A DNA stretch of 64,000 nt from Variovorax sp. PAMC26660 (GCF_014302995.1 NZ_CP060295.1:4579501-4643500); one strand, 5' to 3'. Counted from the first letter of the stretch, positions 7,907 through 16,316 are shown. Notes: generated by a model from the letters alone, not told the origin. Program-made: numbers and translations.

Positions 7907-7973
7907 CTATACCTCTACTGTCCTGGCGTTCGTGAATGGAGCAACTCGGGGTAGGCCCTTTCGGGCCTCCCTC

Positions 7974-8150
7974 TCATTTCAGTCCTAGTTGCTTCAGGAT
8001 TGCTTGTTTAGTGCCTTCCTTCAGTTCCTTGCTTGGGTGTCTCGGTAAGACTGTCTGTTTGCCGTTGATGGAGAGTTTGGAGTGTTTCTTTCCCTCTGCC
8101 ACCGCGACTCCCTGAGTCTTGAGCCACCGCTTGAATTCACTGATTTTCAC
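7974..8150 (-). CDS. hicA: HicA-family toxin (mRNA interferase)
   Basis: A 58-residue dsRBD-like toxin, MKISEFKRWLKTQGVAVAEGKKHSKL..., with the conserved GKKHSKLSINGKQTVLPRHPSKEL block. The catalytic His is in the GKKHSKL segment. GTG 8150 is the start (AAAGGCGG just upstream); no in-frame ATG exists nearby. It precedes hicB by 67 bases. A 6-bp GC hairpin (7953-7968) lies between the two genes but has no T-run on this strand. Confidence 0.9.
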   Translation of the reverse strand: MKISEFKRWLKTQGVAVAEGKKHSKLSINGKQTVLPRHPSKELKEGTKQAILKQLGLK

Positions 8151-8179
8151 GACCGCCTTTCTGTTGTTACGATGAATGA

Positions 8180-8229
8180 ATTATAAACAAAAATGCTTTC
8201 AACTCGCAAGGGGTTTATACGCATTTTTG
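8180..8229 (-). promoter_or_regulatory. hicAB promoter with inverted-repeat operator
   Basis: On the minus strand TTGCGA (8204-8209) and TATAAT (8180-8185) are spaced by 18 bases and fire toward hicA. A perfect 9-bp inverted repeat, CAAAAATGC (8188-8196) and GCATTTTTG (8221-8229), overlaps the spacer and flanks the -35. This fits an operator for autorepression by HicB. Confidence 0.72.
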
Positions 8230-8284
8230 CTAAATAATTTCCATCGAGACAACGGGGCTTGCTGATGCGAAGCAGGCCGGCTGG

Positions 8285-8629
8285 CTACTCGCTGCCGTTC
8301 CGCTCGACCGGCACCACGAGCCATACCTGCCGGTGCTCCCACACTCGATGCACGCCGTCGACCGTCTGGGAGTCGAGTTCCGTGCCCGACAGTAAGAAGC
8401 CAGCGCCCTTGTGCGGCAGGATGACTGGATCGATGATTCGCCCGCGGCTGGCCATCTGCGCGGTGCCGTAGCTGACGTACAGGCTGGCCTCGACGGTGTT
8501 TCGATTCGAGTTGTTCCGGTCGCGGTCGGATTCCAGGATGGTGACTGTCACGCGCAGGGGCGGCTCGCGCTCGCCGACCTTCAGGCGCAGGCCCTGGCGC
8601 ATCAGGGGAGTGACTTCGGCGAAGAACAT
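8285..8629 (-). CDS. Hypothetical prophage-end protein behind a LexA box
   Basis: About 114 residues from ATG 8629 (a later ATG at 8602 is possible). No family is recognised. The middle is strand-like (LRVTVTILESDRDRNNSN, TVEASLYVSYGTAQMAS), and the C-terminus ends in QVWLVVPVERNGSE. It is the last gene before the ssrA attachment site, and a LexA box ends one base before its start. It is likely a late-acquired, SOS-controlled phage accessory gene. Confidence 0.6.
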   Translation of the reverse strand: MFFAEVTPLMRQGLRLKVGEREPPLRVTVTILESDRDRNNSNRNTVEASLYVSYGTAQMASRGRIIDPVILPHKGAGFLLSGTELDSQTVDGVHRVWEHRQVWLVVPVERNGSE

Positions 8630-8630
8630 G

Positions 8631-8646
8631 CTGTACAAGCATACAG
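8631..8646 (-). promoter_or_regulatory. LexA (SOS) box
   Basis: CTGTACAAGCATACAG matches CTGT-N8-ACAG exactly. A possible minus-strand promoter (TTCCGA, 17 bases, TATGCT) overlaps it, so LexA would block transcription of the adjacent gene until DNA damage. Confidence 0.6.
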
Positions 8647-8712
8647 TGCATCGAAAGCCCTCGGAATCGCACGTAAGTCGCACGCGTCGGCTGTAGGCCG
8701 CGCCAATGCTGG

Positions 8713-8747
8713 GGCGCTCTGGGGTTCAAATCCCCCCAGCTCCACCA
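8713..8747 (+). ncRNA. ssrA: 3' end of tmRNA (ssrA), displaced by prophage integration; attachment site
   Basis: The segment has a T-arm (GGGGTTCAAATCCCC) followed by CAGCTCC-A-CCA, the acceptor 3' strand of tmRNA. CAGCTCC would pair with a GGGGCTG 5' end that includes the tmRNA G-U wobble. No tag-peptide region or 5' half lies in the 360 bases upstream. Phage genes end here and a terminator follows, so I read this as the original 3' end left at the attachment site, with the rebuilt ssrA outside the window to the left. The left edge of the duplicated core cannot be set from one copy. Confidence 0.78.
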
Positions 8748-8758
8748 ACATAACGTCC

Positions 8759-8795
8759 AAGGGCGTTCACTGAAGTCCAGTGAACGCCCTTTTCC
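8759..8795 (+). terminator. Terminator of the host ssrA gene
   Basis: A perfect 14-bp stem (AAGGGCGTTCACTG / CAGTGAACGCCCTT) with loop AAGTC is followed by TTCC. It lies 11 bases past the tmRNA CCA end, where the ssrA terminator is expected. Confidence 0.88.
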
Positions 8796-8971
8796 ATTGG
8801 GAAATCAGATATCTCTCGTACAAGGGCGTCCGACGAGATTTGCTGGCAGCCTGTTGGATTTCGCCGATCTCTGACCCTAGGGGGATGCTGGCGTACGCAG
8901 GCGGGTTGAACGTAGTTTTCGCGGGCTACGTCGTCTGGTATTTCAGTTGATGCCCAATTTTTGCGGCCGCG

Positions 8972-9874
8972 TCAGCGCATCGCCTTTTCAATTGCGGCGA
9001 AAGGGCCGAGACCGAACGAGTCGAGCAGGGCCGAGGTAGCGGACCAGAGCTCTCGGCGAGCGGCGGCGCTGTCGGCTGGTGCGATTGGCTGCAGCGGCCG
9101 TGCGTCCTTGACTGAAAAATACCCGCCAGACACGGCGCTGAAGGCCGGGTCGGCGGCGAGCCTCACGATGATGCCGGCGCCGCGCTGCGGGTCGCCCACG
9201 TTCAACCAGCCGAGCACTCGTTCGAGGGAGGAGGCAAAACCCAGCTCACGGCCTAGGCCGGTGACGTTGAAGCCGGGGTCCAGGCAATTGACTGCAACAC
9301 CCGTGTCCTTGAGCTGAAGAGCGAGTTCCTGCGAAAACATGATGTTCATCAGCTTCGTCTGACCGTATTTCTTCGATGAACCGAGTCGTGTGAAAGGCGT
9401 CGTGTCCGAGAGATCCCGATCCGGCACCAGGTCGCCGCTGCGCCGCGAGGCCTCGGAAGCCACTGTGACAATGCGCGATGGTGCAGAGCGAACGAGGTTG
9501 TCTCGCAGGCCGGCAGTCAGTAACCAGGGCGCGAGATAGTTCACGACCATCATTTCGGCAAAGCCATCGACAGTGACGCGCTGCTCGAATGCATGAATTC
9601 CGGCGTTGTTGATCAGCACATCGATGCGCTCGTAGCGCGAGGCGATTTCGGTCGCGACTGCTGCAACGGCATCGAGGCTGGTGAAGTCTGCGTAGTGAAA
9701 GTCGATCCGGGCGCCAGGCGCAGCCGTCTGAATGATGGCGCGGGTGGCGCTGGCCTTGACCTTGTTGCGTGCCGTCAGTACGAGGTGTGCGCCCTGCCTT
9801 GCCAGTGCGATGGCGGCGAGTTGCCCGATGCCACTGGTGGCGCCGGTCAGGACGACGGTGGAAGCTGAGGACAT
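8972..9874 (-). CDS. SDR-family oxidoreductase (retinol-dehydrogenase-like)
   Basis: A 300-residue classical short-chain dehydrogenase. It shows the nucleotide-binding TGATSGIG (10-17), NNAG (89-92), Ser near 140 and catalytic YGQTK (Y170, K174). The ADF at 62-64 marks the adenine-binding end. The substrate cannot be told; the overall pattern (NVLINNAGI-like block, MNIMFSQELA) resembles retinol dehydrogenase-like SDRs. It lies 30 bases downstream of the MBL-fold gene on the same strand, so both probably answer to the divergent TetR regulator. Confidence 0.9.
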   Translation of the reverse strand: MSSASTVVLTGATSGIGQLAAIALARQGAHLVLTARNKVKASATRAIIQTAAPGARIDFHYADFTSLDAVAAVATEIASRYERIDVLINNAGIHAFEQRVTVDGFAEMMVVNYLAPWLLTAGLRDNLVRSAPSRIVTVASEASRRSGDLVPDRDLSDTTPFTRLGSSKKYGQTKLMNIMFSQELALQLKDTGVAVNCLDPGFNVTGLGRELGFASSLERVLGWLNVGDPQRGAGIIVRLAADPAFSAVSGGYFSVKDARPLQPIAPADSAAARRELWSATSALLDSFGLGPFAAIEKAMR

Positions 9875-9904
9875 CGGGTCGGTGTCGCGTTCAAAGAAGG
9901 CGTC

Positions 9905-10936
9905 TCAAAGCTCTTGCCACCAGCGTTGCCCCGTGTGCGGCTCGGCAAGCGACAGCTGCTCTCCCATGGCCGGTGTAGCCAGCGCGACGCCGGCCGCTTC
10001 GGCCAGCGCATGGATGCGGTCGAAGGGTTCGTGCCAGGCGTGCATCGCCAGGTCGAAGGTGCCGTTGTGCACGGGCATCAGCCAACGGCCCTTGAGGTCG
10101 AGGTGGGCCTGCAATGTCTCTTCGGGCTGCATGTGCACTTCGGGCCACTGGGCGTCGTAGGCACCGGTTTCGAGCATCGTCACATCGAACGGGCCGAAGC
10201 GTTCGCCGATGGTCTTGAAGTCGGCGTGGTAGCCGGTGTCGCCGCTGAAGAAGAGGCGCAGGTCGCCCGCCATGATCACCCACGACACCCACAGGGTGCG
10301 GTCGCTGTCGGTGAGCCCGCGTCCGGAGAAATGCTGCGCCGGCACGGCCACCAGTCGCACGCCCGACACAGCCGTTTGCTGCCACCAGTCGAGTTGCTGC
10401 ACCTTGGCCGGGTCCACGCCCCAGGCAATCAGGCGGTCGCCAACGCCGATCGGCGTCACGAACACATCCACCTTGGGCGCCAGCTTCATGATGGCGGCGT
10501 GGTCCAGATGGTCGTAGTGGTCGTGCGACAGGATCACGCCCTTGATCGGTGGCAGATCGTCGATGGCGATCGGCGGCGCATGAAAGCGCTTCGGCCCCAT
10601 CCACTGAAACGGCGATGCGCGCTCCGAGAACACCGGGTCAGTCAGCCAGAACTCGCCAGCGAGCTTCAGCAGCAAGGTGGAGTGCCCCAGTCGGAACAGA
10701 CTCGCGTCCGGAGCGGCGGCCAGCGCCGCCGCGCTGAGGGGCCGCACCGGAATTGGCGCGCGCGGCACCGTGGTGTCGGGTTTCTGCGTCAACACGCGCC
10801 AGGCAATCGCGAGCGTCTTGGCGAAGCCGGGCGCCTCGCGCGGCACCACGTTGCGGAACTTGCCGTCGTGTTGTCGCGGCGACGAGGCACGAACGACGGG
10901 CTCACCGCGGCGAAGGCAGAGGGACTGGTTGGTCAT
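9905..10936 (-). CDS. MBL-fold metal-dependent hydrolase (NAPE-PLD/UlaG-like)
   Basis: A 343-residue metallo-beta-lactamase-fold protein. HDHYDHLDH at 138-146 supplies the metal ligands (H138, H140, D142, H143), with further ligands likely at FSGDTGYH and PVHNGTFDLAMHAWHEP. The FRLGHSTLLLKLAGEFWLTDPVFSERASPFQW block is typical of the NAPE-PLD-like/RomA group. The substrate is unknown. ATG 10936 is used; longer frames upstream run into the TetR operators. Confidence 0.9.
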   Translation of the reverse strand: MTNQSLCLRRGEPVVRASSPRQHDGKFRNVVPREAPGFAKTLAIAWRVLTQKPDTTVPRAPIPVRPLSAAALAAAPDASLFRLGHSTLLLKLAGEFWLTDPVFSERASPFQWMGPKRFHAPPIAIDDLPPIKGVILSHDHYDHLDHAAIMKLAPKVDVFVTPIGVGDRLIAWGVDPAKVQQLDWWQQTAVSGVRLVAVPAQHFSGRGLTDSDRTLWVSWVIMAGDLRLFFSGDTGYHADFKTIGERFGPFDVTMLETGAYDAQWPEVHMQPEETLQAHLDLKGRWLMPVHNGTFDLAMHAWHEPFDRIHALAEAAGVALATPAMGEQLSLAEPHTGQRWWQEL

Positions 10937-10970
10937 GCGGAGCACTCCGATAAAAATGGAAGGAGAAAAG

Positions 10971-11035
10971 TACACCGTGAGGTGTAATTTTTCGGAGTGT
11001 ACAGCGAATTCAAAAAAAGTACACTCACCAGTGTA
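10971..11035. promoter_or_regulatory. Two TetR operators in the divergent intergenic region
   Basis: Two similar palindromes occur 33 bases apart: TACACC-GTGA-GGTGTA (10971-10986) and TACACT-CACC-AGTGTA (11020-11035). The first lies on the MBL/SDR side; the second abuts the tetR start. The shared TACAC/GTGTA half-sites with a 4-base centre fit a TetR dimer site that controls both directions. Confidence 0.82.
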
Positions 11036-11045
11036 AAATTTGCCA

Positions 11046-11654
11046 ATGACCCAGGCAACACGTCTTACCGACCGCAAGCGCGAGGCGATCGTCCAGGCCG
11101 CTATCACCGAGTTCCGCGCTAATGGCTTCGAGGCCACAAGCGTCGACAAGATCGCCGCCAGCGCTGAAGTGTCGAAGCGCACGCTGTACAACCATTTCCC
11201 GAGCAAGGACGAACTTTTCGCCGAAATCTTGCGCGTGCTGTGGGAAAGCGCCGCGAACCAGGAAGACCTGCCCTATCGCGCCGATGCGCCAGTGCGTGAA
11301 CAACTGCTCGCACTGCTGATGCAGAAGATGGCCTTGCTGGCCGATGACAACTTTCTCGACTTGGCGCGCGTGGCCATCGCGGCCGCCATCCATTCGCCCG
11401 AGCGCGTGCAGGAGATGGTGAAGCGACTGGGCCAGAAAGAAGGCGGGGTTCTCGGCTGGATTCTCGCCGCGCAGAAGCATGGTCGCCTGAAGCCAGGCGA
11501 TGCCTCGCTGGCCGCGCAGCAACTGGAAAGCTTGGTCAAAGGCGTGGCCTTCTGGCCGCAGATTGCACTGGGCCAGCCCAAGCTGGCGCCCCGGGCGCAG
11601 CGGCAGATCGCCAATGCGGCGGTTGACTTGTTCCTCAGCCACTACGAGGCATAG
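11046..11654 (+). CDS. TetR-family transcriptional regulator
   Basis: A 202-residue regulator. Residues about 8-55 form the HTH (KREAIVQAAITEFRANGFEATSVDKIAASAEVSKRTLYNHFPSKDELF). The rest is the helical ligand-binding and dimer domain, AefR-like in its C-terminal pattern. It is divergent from the MBL and SDR genes with two palindromic operators between them, so it probably represses itself and them. ATG 11046 is chosen; a TTG two codons upstream is less likely. Confidence 0.92.
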   Translation: MTQATRLTDRKREAIVQAAITEFRANGFEATSVDKIAASAEVSKRTLYNHFPSKDELFAEILRVLWESAANQEDLPYRADAPVREQLLALLMQKMALLADDNFLDLARVAIAAAIHSPERVQEMVKRLGQKEGGVLGWILAAQKHGRLKPGDASLAAQQLESLVKGVAFWPQIALGQPKLAPRAQRQIANAAVDLFLSHYEA

Positions 11655-11708
11655 CCTGCAAACGCAGAGTGCAGAGCCTGGTCGCGGGCTTTTCCGAAGC
11701 GCAGGGAC

Positions 11709-12350
11709 CTATCGCCCGTACTGCGCCGTGAAGCTGGCTGTTCCGAGCAGCCCCTTGCCGATCCCCTTGTTCAGGATGAACGAGTACAACGCTGCGCTGG
11801 CGGTCCTGGGAATTCCGCCTGCGGCTTGCACGTTGTCCACTGCAAGGGCATAGAGCGTGAACACATAGCGATGCGGCTTGTCGCCGCTCGGCGGGCAGGG
11901 GCCACCATAGTTGCCGTTGGCACCCGTTGCGCCTGTATCGAAAAAGTCCGTGTTGCCGCCGAATGCAGGCGTCGGCAGGGAACTCGGAGAATTTCCGGCA
12001 CCCTGCGGCAAGCCGGTCGCGCTTGCGGGAATGTTGTACACGGCCCAGTGCCACAACCCGCTGCCGGTTGGTGCGTCCGGGTCGCGCACTTGCAGTGCGA
12101 GCGATTTCGTCCCCACCGGCAGGTTCGACCACTTGAGCGCGGGGGAGACATTGCCGCCCGTGCAGCCGAAGCCGTTCAGGATGAACTTGGTATCGAAGGT
12201 GCCTGAGGCAAGGTCCGAACTCGACAGCGAGAACGCGGAGGTCTGTGCAATGGCATCGGGGCTGCAGCCGCTCAGCGCCAGCGCCGCAACAACCGCGAGA
12301 AAAAGGGGCGCTGAATCCAATGCGCGAAGCGGCATCGATCTTATCTTCAT
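11709..12350 (-). CDS. YbhB/YbcL (Raf kinase inhibitor-like) lipoprotein
   Basis: A 213-residue protein with an N-terminal lipoprotein signal (lipobox ALSGC at about 26-30) followed by a PEBP-like fold: NVSPALKWSNLPVGTKSLALQVRDPDAP, GLWHWAVYNIPAS, GPCPPSGDKPHRYVFTLYAL. These are the conserved D-P-D-A-P and G-x-H-x-Y ligand-site blocks. It is probably exported and membrane-anchored; the function of bacterial members is unclear. It is convergent with the tetR gene (54-base gap). Confidence 0.9.
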   Translation of the reverse strand: MKIRSMPLRALDSAPLFLAVVAALALSGCSPDAIAQTSAFSLSSSDLASGTFDTKFILNGFGCTGGNVSPALKWSNLPVGTKSLALQVRDPDAPTGSGLWHWAVYNIPASATGLPQGAGNSPSSLPTPAFGGNTDFFDTGATGANGNYGGPCPPSGDKPHRYVFTLYALAVDNVQAAGGIPRTASAALYSFILNKGIGKGLLGTASFTAQYGR

Positions 12351-12448
12351 ACGAAACTCCAGAGGTGAAAGGAGCTGTCATCGTAGGAAGCGACCCATCG
12401 GCCGAACAGTTGCCGTGTCGCACGGAACCATTGCACACGGCGCACGAA

Positions 12449-13363
12449 TCACACGGCGATCATCGGCGTGGTGACATGCTGTTTCTTGACGAAGTCGATG
12501 AACGCCCGAACCCTGTGGGGCACGTAGGCGCGGGAGGTATGGAGCAGCCAGATCGAGTTGTCGAAGTCGGTAGGCGTCGCTTCCTGCTCCGGAAAAAGAT
12601 CGATCATTCGGCCTGCCGCGAGGTCGGAGCCGACGAGCCAATCCGGAAGCAGTGCCGGACCCAGGTCGGCCAGGACTGCGCGATGCAGAGCCAGCGAGTT
12701 GGACATCATCAGTTTGCCTCCGACATCCACGACGTCGATTGCGCCGGTGGAGCTGCGAAATTTCCATTGCGTGCGATAGCCGGGCAGGGGGCATCGAAGG
12801 CAGTCGCGTGCCGCGAGATCGGCCGGGATGCGTGGAGCTCCGTGCAACTGAAGGTACGCCGGGCTTGCGCAGACGTGATAGCGAATTCTCGTAAGACGCA
12901 CGCCAACCAGAGAGCTGTCGACCGCTTGCCTCAGGCGCAGCGCCACATCGACGCGCTCGGCCACGAGATCGACCACCGAGTCGGTCAGCAGCAGGTCGAT
13001 TTCTAGCGCTGGATACGCCTTGCACAGCGCGGGGAGCATAGGAACGATGACGGTGTGGCCATAACTCACCGACGCGGTCACCCGGACCACGCCTTCGGGT
13101 TGCCCCGCCAGGTCGCGCGCCTCGTCGCTGGCCCGCTGGAGGCCCTTAAGCAAGCTCGATACGCTCTCGTGGTACGCCGCACCGGCTTCTGTCAACGCAA
13201 GGCGGCGGGTTGTCCGCTCCAGCAGTCGTACGCCCAGATCCTTCTCGAGTGCTGCGACGGCTCGCGTGACCGCCGACGGATCGGAATCGAGCAGGCGGGC
13301 AGCGGACGCGAAACTGCCCAGCCGAACGACCTCGACAAAGGTTCTGAGTTGTTCAGTGTCCAT
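12449..13363 (-). CDS. LysR-family transcriptional regulator
   Basis: A 304-residue LTTR. The winged HTH lies at about 2-60 (LRTFVEVVRLGSFASAARLLDSDPSAVTRAVAALEKDLGVRLLERTTRRLALTEAG), followed by the CrgA-like effector domain (GVVRVTASVSYGHTVIVPMLP, ALRLRQAVDSSLVG). ATG 13363 gives the standard N-terminus. The target is unknown: the gene downstream on the same strand is the YbhB-like lipoprotein, and the divergent neighbour is a pseudogene. Confidence 0.92.
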   Translation of the reverse strand: MDTEQLRTFVEVVRLGSFASAARLLDSDPSAVTRAVAALEKDLGVRLLERTTRRLALTEAGAAYHESVSSLLKGLQRASDEARDLAGQPEGVVRVTASVSYGHTVIVPMLPALCKAYPALEIDLLLTDSVVDLVAERVDVALRLRQAVDSSLVGVRLTRIRYHVCASPAYLQLHGAPRIPADLAARDCLRCPLPGYRTQWKFRSSTGAIDVVDVGGKLMMSNSLALHRAVLADLGPALLPDWLVGSDLAAGRMIDLFPEQEATPTDFDNSIWLLHTSRAYVPHRVRAFIDFVKKQHVTTPMIAV

Positions 13364-13645
13364 GAGGATGCATCCTGCACGACGCCGGGTTGACTTGGCG
13401 AAGAGATTATTGCGATTTTTCCAATGATCTATTGCATAGAGTGACGGACTTCGGCCGATACGGGAAACGACCGACCAAATTTCGGCGATACGTTGGTGAC
13501 CGCGAAATGCCATGTCACAGCATCGTGCGCAATATGCCCTGCGTCGGCAAAAAAAGGCCACCTAGGCTTGACCTCGAAGTCCCCCTCGCTGATGTCGCGG
13601 AAGCCAGCCGACCCAGCCGCATCGTGGGCCACTACTGTCCTTGCT

Positions 13646-14130
13646 ATGCAGCCCAACGATCACCAACTCCGAGTCTTCCTGGCCGTGGCGCGCAGGCTCC
13701 TTGCGCGTAGCGGCAGACATGCTCGGCGTGACACAGCCGACCTTGAGCAAGCAAATGGCGGCACTGGAGCAGACGCTCGGTGCGCGGCTGTTTCGCCGCA
13801 ACGGCTGCGGCATGGCGCTCACGGATCGAGGGCAACAGCTGTTTCGCACCATGAACCACAGCTACGGCATCGTGGATGCGGCGTACGGCGCCGCGGCGGC
13901 ATCGCCGGGGCGTTTGTCGATCGCCACCGTGAACACCTTGGCGGCCTATCTGCTGCCCGACGCCATGGTACGTCTCGCAATGCTGCCCAAGCGTCACTGG
14001 TAGCATGATGACAGCCAGTTCGCCCGAGGTGGTTGAGCGCGTGGAGCGCGGCTATTGCGAACTGGGATTGGTGTACGACTCGGCCGTCGACTCCGATGCC
14101 TTCGCGGTTCGTCGCATACGCATTTGTCGA
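13646..14130 (+). pseudogene. Degenerate LysR-family regulator, multiple frameshifts
   Basis: Pieces of one LTTR lie in three frames. MQPNDHQLRVFLAVAR starts at 13646, then the frame shifts near 13690 to GSLRVAADMLGVTQPTLSKQMAALEQTLGARLFRR, running to about 13975. A second shift gives SVTGSMMTASSPEVVERVERGYCELGLVYDSAVDSDAFAVRR, to about 14115. After that the sequence no longer looks like an LTTR, so the C-terminal third is lost. Two frameshifts plus truncation make a dead gene. Confidence 0.82.
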
Positions 14131-14510
14131 GCGCGAATCCCAATGAATCGCCAGTACCTCGAGTACATCCCGGAGATAGGAGCCCCAGCCGCGAATAGCC
14201 ATCATGGGCAGCAGCACCTACTGCACAAACAGCCCGGATGTAAGGCAGCAAACCCTTCAAGCCATCGCGATGTAGAAACTTGTTCTCCTTGGGCGGACCA
14301 TGTAAGGCGATTCACTCCCTCCGATCACGCAACGTCGAGCACTTCAGCGTGGCCAAAATCCGCGAGTTCCCAGCCTCTGGTCGTGCACTCGCGACGATCG
14401 CCCCGTTTGGTAGGTAACCCCCAGTGGGTAACTGCCCCTGCGGCGCAGGGCTTTGCATCTTGAATGCCTGAATCGGTCTGCACAATAGTCGGTGCCACCG
14501 GAGAACGAAA
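14131..14510. other. Intergenic remnant, no gene seen
   Basis: Roughly 380 bases between the LysR pseudogene and the methyltransferase. Neither strand gives a protein I can recognise; it probably includes the decayed 3' part of the pseudogene. A GGAG box sits just before ATG 14511. Confidence 0.4.
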
Positions 14511-15263
14511 ATGCTTTTGAGCCGACTGGAAAGTGCCTACAGGCGCAAGTTTCTGGACAACCAGGACGAAAACCTGTTCATGGGCTCATTCGTGAGCTTC
14601 GTGGCGGCTGAGGACAGTGCCCCCTCCACCAAACCCATCGGCTACGACAACGCCGAGGCGGCCAAGCTCTACAGCCCGCAGATATATTTCTACGACTATC
14701 CGGGCGTCTTCTGGCTGGGTCGCTCGATCGAGGCCGGACTGACACGCGTATTCGACCTTGGCGGGCACGTCGGCATCAAGTACTACGCCTTCCGCCGGGT
14801 CATCAATTACCCCGAGAACCTGCACTGGACGGTGTGCGACGTGCCCGGCGTGGTCGCAAGCGGGCGAGAACTCGCCAAGCAACGGGAGGTGGCCGCGCAA
14901 CTCGACTTCACCACCGACTATCGCGACGCGAGCGGCGTCGATGTGCTCTATGCATCGGGCAGTCTGCAGTACCTGCCGAAGCGGATCGACGCCATCCTGT
15001 CCGAACTGGCTGTGAAGCCGAAGCGCATCATTCTCAACACCACGGCCGTGCATCCCGAGCGCACGATCTACACGCTCAACAGCATCGGGGTGGCGGTGTG
15101 CCCCTACCGCATCGAGCACCACGACGAACTGATGGCCGAGCTGATGCGCTCCGGCTACAAAAAACGCGACAGCTGGCGCAATGAGGGCAAGCCGATCGAG
15201 GTGCCCTTTGTCGACGGTGGCGACAAACCTTACTACGCGGGTTGTTGCTTCGACCTTGCCTGA
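14511..15263 (+). CDS. TIGR04325-type putative methyltransferase
   Basis: A 250-residue Rossmann-type protein. RVFDLGGHVGIKYYAFR (79-95) is the SAM-binding glycine loop, followed by WTVCDVPGVVASG and a distinct VDVLYASGSLQYLPKRIDAILSEL block. This matches the TIGR04325 (LIC12133-like) family, often found with glycan or polysaccharide genes. The substrate is unknown. Its stop directly abuts the GTG of the hydrolase gene, so the two are probably cotranscribed. Confidence 0.8.
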   Translation: MLLSRLESAYRRKFLDNQDENLFMGSFVSFVAAEDSAPSTKPIGYDNAEAAKLYSPQIYFYDYPGVFWLGRSIEAGLTRVFDLGGHVGIKYYAFRRVINYPENLHWTVCDVPGVVASGRELAKQREVAAQLDFTTDYRDASGVDVLYASGSLQYLPKRIDAILSELAVKPKRIILNTTAVHPERTIYTLNSIGVAVCPYRIEHHDELMAELMRSGYKKRDSWRNEGKPIEVPFVDGGDKPYYAGCCFDLA

Positions 15264-16316
15264 GTGCCCGTCAAGCAGCGCCGGCGCGCGCATGTGAAAA
15301 ACTTCAAGCGATGGACGGTACGCATCTGCACGGCGAGCGCGGCGCTTGGCGTTCTGGTCGCGGTGGCCGGTGCCATCTACGAGCGCATCGGCCAGGGCCG
15401 AGCCGCGCGTGATTTCCCTCCACCCGGCAAGATGGTCGACATAGGAGGCCGCAGGATTCAGCTGGATTGCCGGGGTACGGGCTCGCCCACCGTGGTACTC
15501 GAGGCAGGATTGAGCATCGACGGCTCGCTGAGCTGGTCGTCGGTACAGGGGCCCATCGCCCGGCATACCCGCACATGCGCATACAGCCGGGCGGGGATGA
15601 TGTGGAGCGATCCTGCGAGCAGCCCTCCGAGTTTCGAACGTGTTGCACACGACCTGCGCGCCGCGTTGACCAATGCAGGAGAAGCTGGCCCGCTGGTGCT
15701 GGTCGGCCAATCGGCGGGCGGGCCCTATGCCATGGCCTACACGAGGTACTTTGGTGCCGAGGTGGCAGGCCTTGTCTTTGTCGATCCCTCTCATCCAGAG
15801 CAGGTCGAGCGCGTCGCCGCCTTGATGACGGAGTCTCGCTCCACTTTCTCTCGCATCGCGGTGGCGCTCGCACGGATGGGCGTTCTTCGCGCGGCAGCAC
15901 CCTTGTTGGCGCCACCAACGCCGTATCACACGGCGCACGATACACAAGCCATCCGCGCCTATGCTCCCGTGTCTTTCAGCACCCAACTGGCGGAGAACGA
16001 CGAGCTGGACCGCACGCTCCCCGAGGCGGATGGTTTTCGCGAGCTGGGCGATCGTCCGCTCGTGGTGCTGACCGCGATGGCGCCGTACTCGGAGGCGGAA
16101 CTCAGGGGAATGAGGATCACGCCCGAGCAAGGCAAACAGGTGCAGGCCATCTGGATGCAGATGCACGAAGAAGAGGCGAGCTGGTCCTCGAGAGGTCGGC
16201 ACGTAGTGCTGGCCAAGGCGGGCCACGACATCCAATTCGATGACCCCGATGCTGTTGTCGATGCCGTGCTGTCTGTCGTTGACAGCGTTCGCGGGGACAC
16301 GCGGAGTGAACCCTGA
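15264..16316 (+). CDS. Alpha/beta-fold hydrolase with N-terminal membrane anchor
   Basis: A 350-residue hydrolase. Residues about 18-40 are hydrophobic (signal anchor). The fold shows an oxyanion-side block (SPTVVLEAGLSIDGSLSW), nucleophile elbow VGQSAGG (S150), an acid after PLVVLTAMAP and a catalytic His in LAKAGHDIQFDDP. The substrate cannot be told; the sequence resembles exported hydrolases of the Abhydrolase_1 group. GTG 15264 follows the upstream stop with no gap. Confidence 0.85.
   Translation: MPVKQRRRAHVKNFKRWTVRICTASAALGVLVAVAGAIYERIGQGRAARDFPPPGKMVDIGGRRIQLDCRGTGSPTVVLEAGLSIDGSLSWSSVQGPIARHTRTCAYSRAGMMWSDPASSPPSFERVAHDLRAALTNAGEAGPLVLVGQSAGGPYAMAYTRYFGAEVAGLVFVDPSHPEQVERVAALMTESRSTFSRIAVALARMGVLRAAAPLLAPPTPYHTAHDTQAIRAYAPVSFSTQLAENDELDRTLPEADGFRELGDRPLVVLTAMAPYSEAELRGMRITPEQGKQVQAIWMQMHEEEASWSSRGRHVVLAKAGHDIQFDDPDAVVDAVLSVVDSVRGDTRSEP

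Noticed and set aside
7953..7968. Hairpin AGGCCC-TTTC-GGGCCT between hicA and hicB
   Set aside because: No T-run follows on the coding strand, so it is not called a terminator; it might only modulate the transcript.
8390..8747. A full tmRNA gene upstream of the CCA end
   Set aside because: No tag-peptide coding stretch, pseudoknots or 5' GGGGCTG end are visible; a protein gene and a LexA box occupy the space on the other strand.
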